Shown one piece after another: positions 1 through 8,829 of a stretch of DNA of 64,000 nucleotides. Position numbers and translations under genes: made by a program. Source of the stretch: CAYUQT01 sp964446835 (GTDB taxonomy: Bacteria; Planctomycetota; Phycisphaerae; UBA1845; JAFGLZ01); contig CAYUQT010000004.1 of assembly GCA_964446835.1 (NCBI GenBank), forward strand, positions 165,582 to 229,581, given 5' to 3'. Numbering within the stretch: the first letter of the stretch is position 1; each line of letters starts with the position of its first letter. The notes beneath the pieces are model-generated. The model saw only the letters and a list, made by a program, of their open reading frames with translations. It was not told the DNA's origin and ran no database searches.

Positions 1-1346
1 GCCTGTTTCGCCTGAACCACGTCAGCGTCAAGGACATTCAGCCCCTGATCGAGAAGCTCAAGAGCGCCCAAGGGCAGATCGCCACCACACCCGAGGCCAA
101 GAGCGGCATCGACCCCGGCGGCAAGGAGGCTGGCGGGAATTCGCTTTCCGGGGCCGACGCAATCATGATCTACGACCTCCAGAGCCGTATCGACGAGATC
201 GCCAAGGTGATCCGCGAACTGGATGTCCGACCCCGGCAGGTGCTGATCGAGGCGACCATCCTTCGGGCGGCGATCACCGAAGACAACGCCTTGGGTGTCG
301 ATTTCAATCTTGTCACCGGCGTTGATTTTCAGATGCTGAATTCGACCTCGCCGGCGGTGACGTCGATCAATCCGGGCGAGTTGGCGGGTGCCCAGCTTCA
401 GAACACCAACGCCACGGTCCGCACCGACTTCAATCAAAACATCCCCCTGAGCAGCGGGGGGTTCACGTTCGGCATCATCAAAGACAACGTGGGGGTCTTC
501 CTGAGGGCATTGGAGCAGGTGACGGACACCACCGTGCTGGCCAATCCCAAAATCCTCGCCCTCAACAAGCAGCGAGGGCATGTCCACGTCGGACGCGAGG
601 ACGGCTACATGACGACGACCGTCACGCAGACCACGGCGGTTCAGACCGTCGATTACCTCGTGACGGGCACGCAACTCGTCTTTCGCCCGTATGTCGGCGA
701 GGACGGCTATGTCCGCATGGAGCTTCACCCCGAAGACAGCACGGGCGGATTGACCGCGGCCAACCTGCCGTACAAGACGACCACCGAAGTGACGACCAAC
801 ATCCTGGTTAAGGACGGCCACACGATTCTGATCGGCGGCCTGTTTCGAGAGAGCACGAGCAACAGCCGGAGCCAGGTGCCCGTCATAGGCAACGTTCCCT
901 TCATGGGCAATCTGTTCCGATCGACGTCCGACAAGACCTCCCGCGAGGAGGTGATCATTCTCCTGACGGTTCACGTCATCAAGGACGACAACGAATACGC
1001 CCAACTGGGTGAGGACCTGACTGAAGATGTCCATCGAATTCGAGTGGGGGCACGCCGCGGTATCCTGTCGTACGGTCGGGACCGGCTGGCCATGGCGTAC
1101 TACCATACGGCGATGAAGCACGCTCGCGAGGGGCGCCCCGACAAGGCGCTTCGCGACGTCAGTATGTGCCTGCACGTGAGCCCCACCTACTTGCCCGCGA
1201 TGAAGCTGAAAGAACGATTTGCCGGTAATCACTCCTGTGACAATGCCACCGGTGCGATTCGCGAGGTGATCAACCGGCGAATCATCAGCGACCAGGTATC
1301 CGAACAGATCGGGCCGCCCCCGCCGGGGCAGGAAGGGACCCCATGA
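1..1346 (+). CDS. Secretin (GspD/PulD family), C-terminal part; 5' end outside the window
   Basis: The reading frame is open from the first bases (codons start at position 3), so the N-terminus is missing. The visible part covers the end of a ring-building (N-domain) region and the whole secretin pore domain. The diagnostic block is the conserved run with TTEVTTNILVKDG, then ILIGGLF, VPVIGNVPFMGNLF and EEVIILLTVHVI, near positions 780-980. Secretins form the outer-membrane gate of type II secretion systems and type IV pili. About 110 residues follow the usual secretin end. They contain a TPR-like helical pair (AREGRPDKALRDVSMCLHVSP) and a Pro/Gly-rich terminus. The stop overlaps the next start by 4 bases (ATGA), so the following TPR lipoprotein is probably a translationally coupled partner, possibly pilotin-like. 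The fold is certain, but the choice between secretion and pilus systems cannot be made here. Confidence 0.93.
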   Translation, partial: LFRLNHVSVKDIQPLIEKLKSAQGQIATTPEAKSGIDPGGKEAGGNSLSGADAIMIYDLQSRIDEIAKVIRELDVRPRQVLIEATILRAAITEDNALGVDFNLVTGVDFQMLNSTSPAVTSINPGELAGAQLQNTNATVRTDFNQNIPLSSGGFTFGIIKDNVGVFLRALEQVTDTTVLANPKILALNKQRGHVHVGREDGYMTTTVTQTTAVQTVDYLVTGTQLVFRPYVGEDGYVRMELHPEDSTGGLTAANLPYKTTTEVTTNILVKDGHTILIGGLFRESTSNSRSQVPVIGNVPFMGNLFRSTSDKTSREEVIILLTVHVIKDDNEYAQLGEDLTEDVHRIRVGARRGILSYGRDRLAMAYYHTAMKHAREGRPDKALRDVSMCLHVSPTYLPAMKLKERFAGNHSCDNATGAIREVINRRIISDQVSEQIGPPPPGQEGTP

Positions 1347-2554
1347 CCTCACGCCCATGGGTCGCCGGATGTGTCGTCTTCGGTCTGTGGCTCAGTGGTT
1401 GTGCCGAACTCACACGCAAACAACTGGCCGAGGAGTCTCGCGAGCAGTGGGGGCACATGAGGGCCAAGGTCAAGCTGCAGCTCGCCCAACGGAGCTTCGA
1501 GAAGGGCAACCTGGAGGAGGCGGGCAAGCAGTGTAATGAGGTGTTGCAGCTCGATCCCGAGTTCACCGACGGCTACATTCTGGCCACGCGGATCTGCCTT
1601 GAAAAGGGTGATGTCGGCAGAGCCGTGGCCGCCCTCGAATCCGCCAAAGGGTTGGGACCGGACATCCCTGAAGTGATCTACCTCCAGGGCATGGTGGCCG
1701 AGCGACAGGGCCGGGTCGAGGAGGCCCTGAAATACTATGAACAGGCGTATCGGGCCAATCAGACGGATGTGGACTATCTGCTGACCTATGCCGAGTGTCT
1801 CCTGACCGCCGATCAGTACAAGAAGGCGATCGACCTTCTGGAACCTCGCCATAATGATTTCGAGCAGACGCCGGCGGTTCACATCCTCATGGGACAGGCG
1901 TACACGTTCTTGAAGCGATACGTTCCGGCGGCGGAAGCGTATCAGACGGCCCTTCATCTGGCACCGAACAATCGACTGTTGCGGGAAGAGGCTGGGACGG
2001 CCTTCCTGGCCGCCGGCTGGAATGAGGAGGCCGTCGAAACCCTGACGCCGCTGCTCCGGGGTCCGACGACGCGCCCCACCGCTGCCGCGCCGAGCAGTCC
2101 ACCGCTCGGCATCGTGCGTACGATAGCGGCGGCACTGATGCGATCGGGCAACAGCGGGAAAGCCATCGCGTTGCTCGAAGAGTCGTTGAAGAAGAACCCC
2201 CAGGAGGCCACCCTCCTGCTTCTGCTTGCCGAGGCCCATCTGCGAGCGGGCGACCTGGCGCGGGCGACCGACGTCGGGCGTCAGGTGGTTCGCCTGGACA
2301 GTGAGGGTTCCGAAGGCAATCTTCTGTTGGCGTACTGTGCCCTGGAATTGGGGCGTGCCGCTGAGGCGGCCGAGCTGGCCCGAAAGATCCTGACGCAGAA
2401 CCCGCGCGACATCGAGGCCCGGGCGGTGCTGGCCAAGGCCCTCGAGAAGTCCAACAAGTCCAAGGCCGAGGTGGCCGAGCAATATCGTCGCATCCTCTCC
2501 ATCGCTCCCGACCAACGCTGGGCCCAGGCCGAAGTCACTCGCCTGAGCCAATAG
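1343..2554 (+). CDS. TPR-repeat lipoprotein coupled to the secretin
   Basis: This 403-residue protein has a short hydrophobic signal ending in a lipobox (LSGC, Cys near residue 20), so it is predicted to be a lipoprotein. The rest is tandem tetratricopeptide-like helical pairs, for example the stretches containing SFEKGNLEEAGKQCNEVL, YEQAYRANQ, AAEAYQTALHLAPN, GNSGKAIALLEESLKKNP and ARKILTQNPRD. TPR lipoproteins often stabilise or pilot secretins (PilF/PilW type). The ATGA overlap with the secretin gene supports that role here by inference. A short linker rich in Thr/Ala/Pro near residues 235-255 separates two TPR blocks. No catalytic domain is visible. Confidence 0.85.
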   Translation: MTSRPWVAGCVVFGLWLSGCAELTRKQLAEESREQWGHMRAKVKLQLAQRSFEKGNLEEAGKQCNEVLQLDPEFTDGYILATRICLEKGDVGRAVAALESAKGLGPDIPEVIYLQGMVAERQGRVEEALKYYEQAYRANQTDVDYLLTYAECLLTADQYKKAIDLLEPRHNDFEQTPAVHILMGQAYTFLKRYVPAAEAYQTALHLAPNNRLLREEAGTAFLAAGWNEEAVETLTPLLRGPTTRPTAAAPSSPPLGIVRTIAAALMRSGNSGKAIALLEESLKKNPQEATLLLLLAEAHLRAGDLARATDVGRQVVRLDSEGSEGNLLLAYCALELGRAAEAAELARKILTQNPRDIEARAVLAKALEKSNKSKAEVAEQYRRILSIAPDQRWAQAEVTRLSQ

Positions 2555-2626
2555 AGTCCTTTCACGTCCGAGTTCGCAGATTCCTGCTCTGTCGAGCGTC
2601 CCCCCAAGGGCTGAGTTATGCGGTGA

Positions 2627-4450
2627 TTACCTTGCCGCCTGAACGGTGATGACCACGGTCACCAGGTGGTCCTGCCCTTCGGCTGAGGAACGGGCTTTGG
2701 CAGAAGCCCTTTCGGTAAGGTGGGCCTGCGACACACCGGGTGCCTGGGCGACGCGAAGCCCCTGCGAGATCTGTGTCCGGGCCTGCATGACGCCTCGGCT
2801 TGTCGAGACGTTCTGCGAGGGAGGCAACGGGGGAGGACCGATCGGTTCAGAGACATCCCTGACCTTCATCTCGCCCTCCCTATCCGCTTTCTTGTCCGCT
2901 CCAAGCCACCTGGAACGAATTTCCGCCTCGCGGTTCCTCCGGACATCCTGCGAGATCGCATCGGACGGGGCGCCCTTGGCGCGATAGCTTGCAACTTCGG
3001 CCGCGGGGCCGCCTTCCCCCCTCGATCTGGGACTCCGCCCCCCGCGCCGTACTGCCTGCGACGGCGGCTCTCGAAGCATCTGAGCGACCTGATTGGCCTT
3101 CTCCCATCCGTTGGCCTGAAGGGCGGGGGTGTTCAGCACAACCTGTACGTTCGACCGGCGCGATTGAGAAATCTCATCGACGAGCGTCGAGACTTGAGTC
3201 GGCGTCCCTCGGAAGAGGAACTGCTCGGAACTGGCCTGGCTCGACGGGACGGCCTGCAGCATGTAGAAGTTGCTCGCCGTGTCTACGGGGGTCTTGGCCC
3301 CGAGCGAGCGGGCATCCACGATCGCATTGCGGGCGAAGAACGACCTCAGCTCACGGGCAACCTGTTCCCGTTCGGCAGCGTTGTTGGCCGACAGAACGAG
3401 CTGTACGGGTTCCTGATCCATCGCATGCTGTTCGAGCTCCTCGACGGTGATGCCTTCGTCCAGACGATCCGTCAGGACGGTCTGTGTGCTGCCGGTACCG
3501 GCGGTGCGAGGTCGTCCGTAGCCCCATTCCGAAGAGCCGTTGGACGTCGGTTGGCTTGCGGCGGGCCTGCCGGGCTTGGCCGCGGTCGGCACGGGCTCGG
3601 CGGAAGGAAACAGGACCGTGCTCGCCCTGGCCAGCATTTCACGAAAAACGTCTCCGCCTTTCTGCGTGCTCGGGGATGAGGCAGACGGTCGACCGACGGC
3701 AACCCCGCCCGGGGGCGGCAGGAGCATTCGCGATTCCCCCGTTGTCGGCCGAGAGGTCGCAGTGGCTTCGACGACGATCGGAGGCCTTGCGGGTTCAGCG
3801 AACTTGGCGACGGCAACGGGCACAGCCACGGACGGCTCCTGTGCCTTCTTCGCCTTGGCCATCATCATCGGTGCCTCGGCCGGTGCGGCCAGAGGAGCGG
3901 CGGGAGGGACAGGCATCGCCACCTTTTCCGGCGCGGAAGACCCGGCGATCTGCGCGATCTCGTTTGACAGGCCCGAAGGAGCCGTCTTGGAATCCTTGGC
4001 AACCAATGCCGCCTCGCCCGATGGGAAGCCGGCAGGAATTCGCTCGGCATCGGCCAGTCGGACCTCCGCCCGACGAGACTGCCGGACGTAGTCGATGGTG
4101 AGGTACCCGGCGGTGACGGTCAGCAGAATGACCGCCGCGGAGGCCACCAATCGCCCGAACCGCAGGGCCCCCGGCGGGATGCTCGGTTGGGCGGGCAAGG
4201 CATCCAGCCCGCCGTAGAGCTGCTCTCGCTCCAGGCGGGCGACCAGAGTTTCCGACAGGTCGGCAGGTGCCGTACCGCGGGGCAGATCGTGGACCCACGT
4301 GGCGACGCGGCGCAACTCGGCGAGAGCCTGGCGACACTTGGAACACTTCTCGATGTGTCGGGCTACTTGCGCGTGGAGCTTCTCGTCCAACTCTTCATCG
4401 AGATAGGCCGAGAGATGCTCCTCGAATTGTTCGCACGAACGCCTGCTCAT
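2627..4450 (-). CDS. Long membrane-anchored anti-sigma factor with zf-HC2 domain
   Basis: This 607-residue protein lies immediately downstream of, and overlaps by 4 bases, an ECF sigma factor gene. Residues 1-60 carry the zinc-binding anti-sigma (ZAS / zf-HC2) pattern: Cys7, then HIEKCSKC with the His-x3-Cys-x2-Cys arrangement. A single membrane helix lies near residues 104-126 (VASAAVILLTVTAGYLTI). The remaining roughly 480 residues would lie outside the cytoplasm. They are mostly Ala/Pro/Ser-rich low-complexity sequence, with one ordered-looking block near residues 330-450. Zf-HC2 anti-sigma factors bind and silence their cognate sigma factor until an envelope signal releases it. The extracytoplasmic part is much longer than in ordinary family members and is unassigned. 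Confidence 0.88.
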   Translation of the reverse strand: MSRRSCEQFEEHLSAYLDEELDEKLHAQVARHIEKCSKCRQALAELRRVATWVHDLPRGTAPADLSETLVARLEREQLYGGLDALPAQPSIPPGALRFGRLVASAAVILLTVTAGYLTIDYVRQSRRAEVRLADAERIPAGFPSGEAALVAKDSKTAPSGLSNEIAQIAGSSAPEKVAMPVPPAAPLAAPAEAPMMMAKAKKAQEPSVAVPVAVAKFAEPARPPIVVEATATSRPTTGESRMLLPPPGGVAVGRPSASSPSTQKGGDVFREMLARASTVLFPSAEPVPTAAKPGRPAASQPTSNGSSEWGYGRPRTAGTGSTQTVLTDRLDEGITVEELEQHAMDQEPVQLVLSANNAAEREQVARELRSFFARNAIVDARSLGAKTPVDTASNFYMLQAVPSSQASSEQFLFRGTPTQVSTLVDEISQSRRSNVQVVLNTPALQANGWEKANQVAQMLREPPSQAVRRGGRSPRSRGEGGPAAEVASYRAKGAPSDAISQDVRRNREAEIRSRWLGADKKADREGEMKVRDVSEPIGPPPLPPSQNVSTSRGVMQARTQISQGLRVAQAPGVSQAHLTERASAKARSSAEGQDHLVTVVITVQAAR

Positions 4451-5070
4451 GGAGCCGTCCCGTCTTGTGCCAGCAGAGGTGCCAGCCGTTTCCGCAATGC
4501 CATACGACCGCGATGAAGCCTCGATTTCACCGTTCCGACGGGCACATCGAGGATATCCGCTATCTCGTCGTAATCGAATCCCTCGATGTCCCTCAGCACG
4601 ACAGCGGTTCGGAACTCTTCGTCGAGTTCCGCCACGGCCTCAACGACCAGGGCCCGTGTCTGGTGCCGTTCGGCCTCGGCGGCCGGGTCGCGATCCTCCT
4701 TGTCCACCCGCCGAATCAGACCGGCCGCCTGCTGATCGATGCCGGACGGACCGGCCTCCTCGGAACCGAGGTTGACGGTCCGCCCCGCCTTTCGACGATG
4801 GGAAATGGACAGGTTCACTGCTATCCGAAAGATCCACGTGTAAAACCCGCTCTTACGGCGAAAATCGCCAATCGATTCGAGGGCCTTGCAGAACGCTTCC
4901 TGGGTGAGGTCGCCCGCGTCCTGACGGCTGCCGCCGATGCGCCAACAGGTGTTGTAGACCTTGTCCTGATACTTGGCGACGAGCTGGGCAAACGCACCCA
5001 TGTCGCCCCCCTGGCACTGCTCGACGAGCAGCGAGTCCTCGAACTGAATGGGCGCCGCAGATGCCGGCAC
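4447..5070 (-). CDS. ECF-type RNA polymerase sigma factor (SigE/RpoE-like)
   Basis: This 207-residue protein has only sigma regions 2 and 4, the hallmark of ECF sigma factors. Region 2 contains DLTQEAFCKALESI and the WIFRIAVNLSISHRRK helix. Region 4 contains VVLRDIEGFDYDEIADIL followed by VPVGTVKSRLHRGRMALRKRL, the -35-recognising helix-turn-helix. The linker between the regions (about residues 95-135) is longer than usual and acidic. The stop overlaps the start of the anti-sigma gene (ATGA), so sigma and inhibitor are made in a coupled ratio. ECF factors usually transcribe their own operon, but no matching double promoter was identified upstream. Confidence 0.93.
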   Translation of the reverse strand: MPASAAPIQFEDSLLVEQCQGGDMGAFAQLVAKYQDKVYNTCWRIGGSRQDAGDLTQEAFCKALESIGDFRRKSGFYTWIFRIAVNLSISHRRKAGRTVNLGSEEAGPSGIDQQAAGLIRRVDKEDRDPAAEAERHQTRALVVEAVAELDEEFRTAVVLRDIEGFDYDEIADILDVPVGTVKSRLHRGRMALRKRLAPLLAQDGTAP

Positions 5071-5412
5071 GCATTACCCTTCCTTGAGTTGGACGGACTT
5101 GCTCGAAAATGGTTCCCGCCAAAGGCCGATTCCCGGCGCATTGCGAGCACCCGAGCGATCCGCCTTCCCCGCAATCGAGATCGATCCGCAAGAAACCTTG
5201 CCGCCGTCGCGTCGGACAAACCGCCGAGTTGGTCTGGCCCGTGCCGCACGGTTAGGCTATCCTAGCCCTGAAAGAGTCCCTCGCCGGGGTATTATAACCT
5301 CATGGTCACCCCTGGGAAGGAGCCAACAGAGACACCCCATCGTGATGCAGAGTAGGGCGTATACCCCCTACGGACACCCGGTGGGTGCCAACGGCCCGAT
5401 GTGAGGAGAGAA
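5071..5412. other. Divergent intergenic region between sigma factor and purB
   Basis: This 342-base gap separates the minus-strand sigma factor start from the plus-strand purB start. It should hold promoters for both. The only notable elements are a consensus-like TATAAT on the minus strand at 5291-5296 without a good -35 partner, and a small dyad GGCTA-TCC-TAGCC near 5257-5269. No gene was supported. An open stretch antisense to the sigma gene runs into it and was discounted. Confidence 0.5.
5291..5296 (-). promoter_or_regulatory. Possible -10 box upstream of the ECF sigma gene
   Basis: On the minus strand these bases read TATAAT, a perfect -10 hexamer, about 220 bases before the sigma factor start codon. 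No acceptable -35 hexamer sits 16-18 bases further upstream, so this is a weak call. Confidence 0.25.
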
Positions 5413-6849
5413 ATGGGTTCGATCGATCGACGCGTCTACCGTTGCCCGCTGGTTTCGCGAAACGCCTCGCCGGAAATGGCCGAGCTGTTCAGCGAACGTA
5501 CGAAGTTCGTGATCCACCGCCGCCTGTGGCTGGCACTGGCCGAGGCCCAACGACAACTGGGGCTGCCCATCACTCAGAAGCAGATTCGACAGCTTCACGC
5601 CAAACTGGAGGACATCGACTTCGACGCTGCCGAACGCTACGAGCGCGAGCTTCGACATGAGACCATGGCTCATATCCGCGCCTATGGCGACGCGGCGCCG
5701 GCGGCACGCGGAATCATCCACCTGGGCGCCACGAGTTGCGACATCCTGGACAACACGGATCTGATCATCCTCCGCGATGCCCTGGACATCACGCGGCATC
5801 GATTGGCCGGTGTCATCGACCAGCTCGGACGGTTCGCGGCGAAACACCGGTCGCTGCCCTGCCTGGGCTTCACACACTATCAGCCCGCCCAGCTCACAAC
5901 GGTGGGCAAGCGGGCCACGCTGTGGTGCTATGACTTCGTGCGCGATCTGGAGCAGATCGAGCATCTGCTGGGCGGATTGCGCTTCCGCGGCATCAAGGGG
6001 GCCACCGGTACACAGGCCAGTTTCCTCCAGCTCTTCGATGGCAACGCGCGAAAGGTCGATCGCATCGAAAAGATGGTCGCCGCCAAGATGGGGTTCGACC
6101 TGATCGAGCCAGTCACCGGGCAGACGTACTCACGAAAGGTCGATGCCCAGATCGTCTCGGCACTGGCGGGCATCGCCACGAGCGTCCACAAGCTCTGCAA
6201 TGATCTGCGTCTGCTGGCGAACATGAAGGAGATCGAGGAGCCCTTCGAGAGCAAGCAGGTGGGCTCGTCGGCCATGGCGTATAAGCGCAACCCCATGCGA
6301 TGCGAGCGGGCCACCGGCCTGGCTCGTTTCGTGATCAGCCTGGCGAACTCCCCCCTGGCTACCGCCGCGGAGCAGTGGCTCGAACGCACGCTGGACGACT
6401 CTTCGAACCGCCGCCTCACACTGGCCGAGGCGTTTCTGGCTACCGATGGCATGCTGCTCATTGCCAGCAACGTCGCGGGCGGCATGGTCGTCTATCCCAA
6501 GGTCATCGCCGCCCATGTGGCGGCAGAATTGCCCTTCATGGCCACTGAGAACATCCTGATGGCGGGAGTCGCCGCTGGCGGAGACCGGCAGGAACTGCAC
6601 GAACGGATCCGACTGCACTCGCATGCCGCCGGTGCCGAGGTCAAACTCAGGGGGCGAGCGAATGACCTGTTGACTCGTCTGCAAGGGGACCCGGCCTTTG
6701 GCATGCTCGACTTCAAACGGCTGCTCGATCCCAGGAGCTTCGTCGGTCTGGCCCCCCAACAAGTGGATGCCTTCATCCGCAACGTTGTAGCACCGATTCG
6801 AAGACGCTATCGCAAGGCACGAAAGACTGCTGTCGAACTGAAAGTCTGA
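5413..6849 (+). CDS. purB: Adenylosuccinate lyase
   Basis: This enzyme cleaves adenylosuccinate to AMP plus fumarate, and SAICAR to AICAR plus fumarate, in purine synthesis in the cytoplasm. The 478-residue product has the fumarase/aspartase superfamily signature GSSAMAYKRNPMRCER near residues 283-298, whose loop Ser is the catalytic base. It also has the His-containing GATSCDILDNTD block near residue 100 and the FTHYQPAQ block near residue 152. Length and signature resemble the long ADSL type found in animals and Bacteroidota rather than the shorter Bacillus type. A GTG 12 bases upstream is in frame, but AGGAGAG sits just before the ATG at 5413, so that ATG is chosen. The gene stands alone, with no other purine genes nearby. 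Confidence 0.95.
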   Translation: MGSIDRRVYRCPLVSRNASPEMAELFSERTKFVIHRRLWLALAEAQRQLGLPITQKQIRQLHAKLEDIDFDAAERYERELRHETMAHIRAYGDAAPAARGIIHLGATSCDILDNTDLIILRDALDITRHRLAGVIDQLGRFAAKHRSLPCLGFTHYQPAQLTTVGKRATLWCYDFVRDLEQIEHLLGGLRFRGIKGATGTQASFLQLFDGNARKVDRIEKMVAAKMGFDLIEPVTGQTYSRKVDAQIVSALAGIATSVHKLCNDLRLLANMKEIEEPFESKQVGSSAMAYKRNPMRCERATGLARFVISLANSPLATAAEQWLERTLDDSSNRRLTLAEAFLATDGMLLIASNVAGGMVVYPKVIAAHVAAELPFMATENILMAGVAAGGDRQELHERIRLHSHAAGAEVKLRGRANDLLTRLQGDPAFGMLDFKRLLDPRSFVGLAPQQVDAFIRNVVAPIRRRYRKARKTAVELKV

Positions 6850-7103
6850 AACCGACCGGCGCTCGTCTCAAACATATCGTAGCAAGCGGACGGAAAGGGG
6901 ATCCGCGGAGAGCCGTGTAGCGTCATCTGCCGACAAGATTAGTTGCCACTCCGCCTTCTCCTGACAGAACAACGCTATTGCCAATCCATACACACTATTG
7001 TATCCGTACGCCCCCATCCACTCAGGTCTTGACAGCCCCGCACCTCCGGCGGCAGGATGTGCCATCCGAACTGTTGAATAGTGGGCGAGAGCGGAGAGAC
7101 AAA

Positions 7104-8507
7104 ATGAAGAGTCAATTGCTGCTGACCGGATTTGTCACCGTTGCCGTAATAGGTGCCTTGGGCTGTCTGCCCGACCCACCGCCGGACCCGGGGGGACTCA
7201 AGGCCGAGGACTTCAGGCTCATCAGTCTGAACGGACTGGACCCCAATGACAATGCAGTAGACCTGAACGACTACTGCTGGGCCATGGAGTACTTCAAGCC
7301 GGACGACAGCAATGAGGGCCGCATTTACGTTGCTACTGGCAACGACATGGTCGGTCTGATCTACCAGGGCATCAGCGCGGTCATGGGTATGGGAGAACTG
7401 GGGGAAGTTTCCGCCAAGCCGCCTGAGATCCGTCGCTACCGCCCCGACATCTCGCCGATGCATTGGGAGAGGGTGCTGGACTACCGTGACGTGGAGTTGG
7501 AACCGAACTTCTCTACCATCGGATTCCGCTTCATGAAAACGTATAGAGCTAAGTCTAATGGCAAGAACTATTTGTACGCTGCAACGATGGGAACGGATGC
7601 CACTCTCTGGCGAACTGCCAGCGGAGCCCCAGGGGACTGGGAGATCGCTTGGTCGTCTGGACAGGTCGGATCGATTCGGTACATGGCCGAACACAAAGGC
7701 ATCCTTTACCTTGCGTTGGCCAACGAGGCGCCCAAGGGAGAACAGATCGGCAAGATTTACGCGACCGACGGTGAGCAGATTTGGGCGGTGGTAGAGGATG
7801 GGTTCGGCAACCCCGAGAACAAGGGCGTGATGTGCCTGGCCTCGTTCAATGGATGGCTCTATGCCGGCACGATGAACACGACGGAGGGCTATGAGGTCTG
7901 GAAACTCTCGGGTCCCAACGGTAACGAGACTCCGATTCAGGTCGTCAGGGCCGGCGGCCCCTCACCGACGAATGGTGGGGCCATCACCCCCTGCGTCTTT
8001 CAGGACAGACTCTATCTCGGTGCCCAAATCTATATGGACAAGAACGTCACCATGGGCTTCAAGGGCGCCGACATGATCCGGATCGACACGCAGGATCGAT
8101 GGGAGACGGTGGTGGGCTGGAATTCAATCTCCGGATATGGCCCGGGCTTCTCCCACTGGCCGAACGCATATCTCTGGTCGATGACGACGCACCAGGGGTG
8201 GCTCTATGCAGGCACGTATGATCAGGTAAGCCCCTTCTTCAACATCCTCGAGCATCCCGACAAGCTGATCAAAGCCTTCTGGGGCAAGGCACGAGTGGCT
8301 AACATCGTTGAGGTCCTATGGAACGCCGGGGCCGATCTTTACAAGACACAGGACGGCGTCACATGGTACCCGGTAACGCTCAACGGGCTTGGGGACGTCG
8401 GCAACTATGGGTTCCGGACGCTGGTGTCCGTGGGTGATCTGTTGTACCTGGGAACTACCAACCCGTTTGACGGACTCGAGGTCTGGTTGGGAGGCGAAAA
8501 TCAGTAG
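7104..8507 (+). CDS. Exported lipoprotein with beta-propeller-like repeats, function unknown
   Basis: This 467-residue protein has an N-terminal lipoprotein signal: hydrophobic run then IGALGC, with Cys near residue 20, followed by a Pro/Asp-rich tether. The start at 7104 has GGAGAG upstream and gives a clean signal; the longer in-frame start does not. The body repeats a pattern of a short hydrophobic strand, a turn and a Tyr-containing strand: GRIYVATGND, NYLYAATMGTD, GILYLALANE, GWLYAGTMNT, DRLYLGAQIY, GWLYAGTYDQ and DLLYLGTTNP. Such spacing is what a multi-bladed propeller would show, but no named family was recognised. The repeats recall surface proteins that tabulate ligands. No partner gene is obvious. 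Confidence 0.8.
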   Translation: MKSQLLLTGFVTVAVIGALGCLPDPPPDPGGLKAEDFRLISLNGLDPNDNAVDLNDYCWAMEYFKPDDSNEGRIYVATGNDMVGLIYQGISAVMGMGELGEVSAKPPEIRRYRPDISPMHWERVLDYRDVELEPNFSTIGFRFMKTYRAKSNGKNYLYAATMGTDATLWRTASGAPGDWEIAWSSGQVGSIRYMAEHKGILYLALANEAPKGEQIGKIYATDGEQIWAVVEDGFGNPENKGVMCLASFNGWLYAGTMNTTEGYEVWKLSGPNGNETPIQVVRAGGPSPTNGGAITPCVFQDRLYLGAQIYMDKNVTMGFKGADMIRIDTQDRWETVVGWNSISGYGPGFSHWPNAYLWSMTTHQGWLYAGTYDQVSPFFNILEHPDKLIKAFWGKARVANIVEVLWNAGADLYKTQDGVTWYPVTLNGLGDVGNYGFRTLVSVGDLLYLGTTNPFDGLEVWLGGENQ

Positions 8508-8829
8508 CCTCCGCGGATGGACTGAACGTTGTGGTTTCGGTGTTACTCGCCCAATGATGTCGGTCATTGAATACTTGACAAGACCCGGCGAGCGAGGGGA
8601 TTGGCTGGAGCCAGTCAAAGACTCTTGAGACTTGACGGAGACGCCTAAATCGAATTATACAACGCATCTGGTCGAGCGTTGCGGTATCGGCTAGAATAAT
8701 ATGGGAAGGGTTGGAAGTTCACCACCCGCCTCTCGAACCGCCCACCGGCGGGTCTGCCAGCCGAATCACAATGGCGGAGTATCAGGAGAGACGAGGAGAC
8801 GTTTTTTTCGTCGAACGGCAGTTGCACAG
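8508..8829. other. Intergenic region upstream of the efflux operon
   Basis: This 322-base gap is probably the promoter region of the downstream export operon. A TAGAAT hexamer at 8692-8697 could be a -10 box but has only a poor -35 partner. A short hairpin CCGCC-CACC-GGCGG lies at 8738-8751. A TTGACA at 8575-8580 has no -10 at the right distance. An in-frame ATG at 8701 could extend the next gene, but the extension lacks a signal-peptide character and a ribosome site. Confidence 0.4.

Noticed and set aside
8508..8640. An intrinsic terminator after the propeller lipoprotein gene
   Set aside because: No GC stem followed by a T-run was found. The same holds after most genes in the window, so no terminator is reported.
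8701..8829. An N-terminal extension of the HlyD protein from ATG 8701
   Set aside because: The extension is arginine-rich with no ribosome site at 8701, and the membrane anchor starts just after the ATG at 8830.
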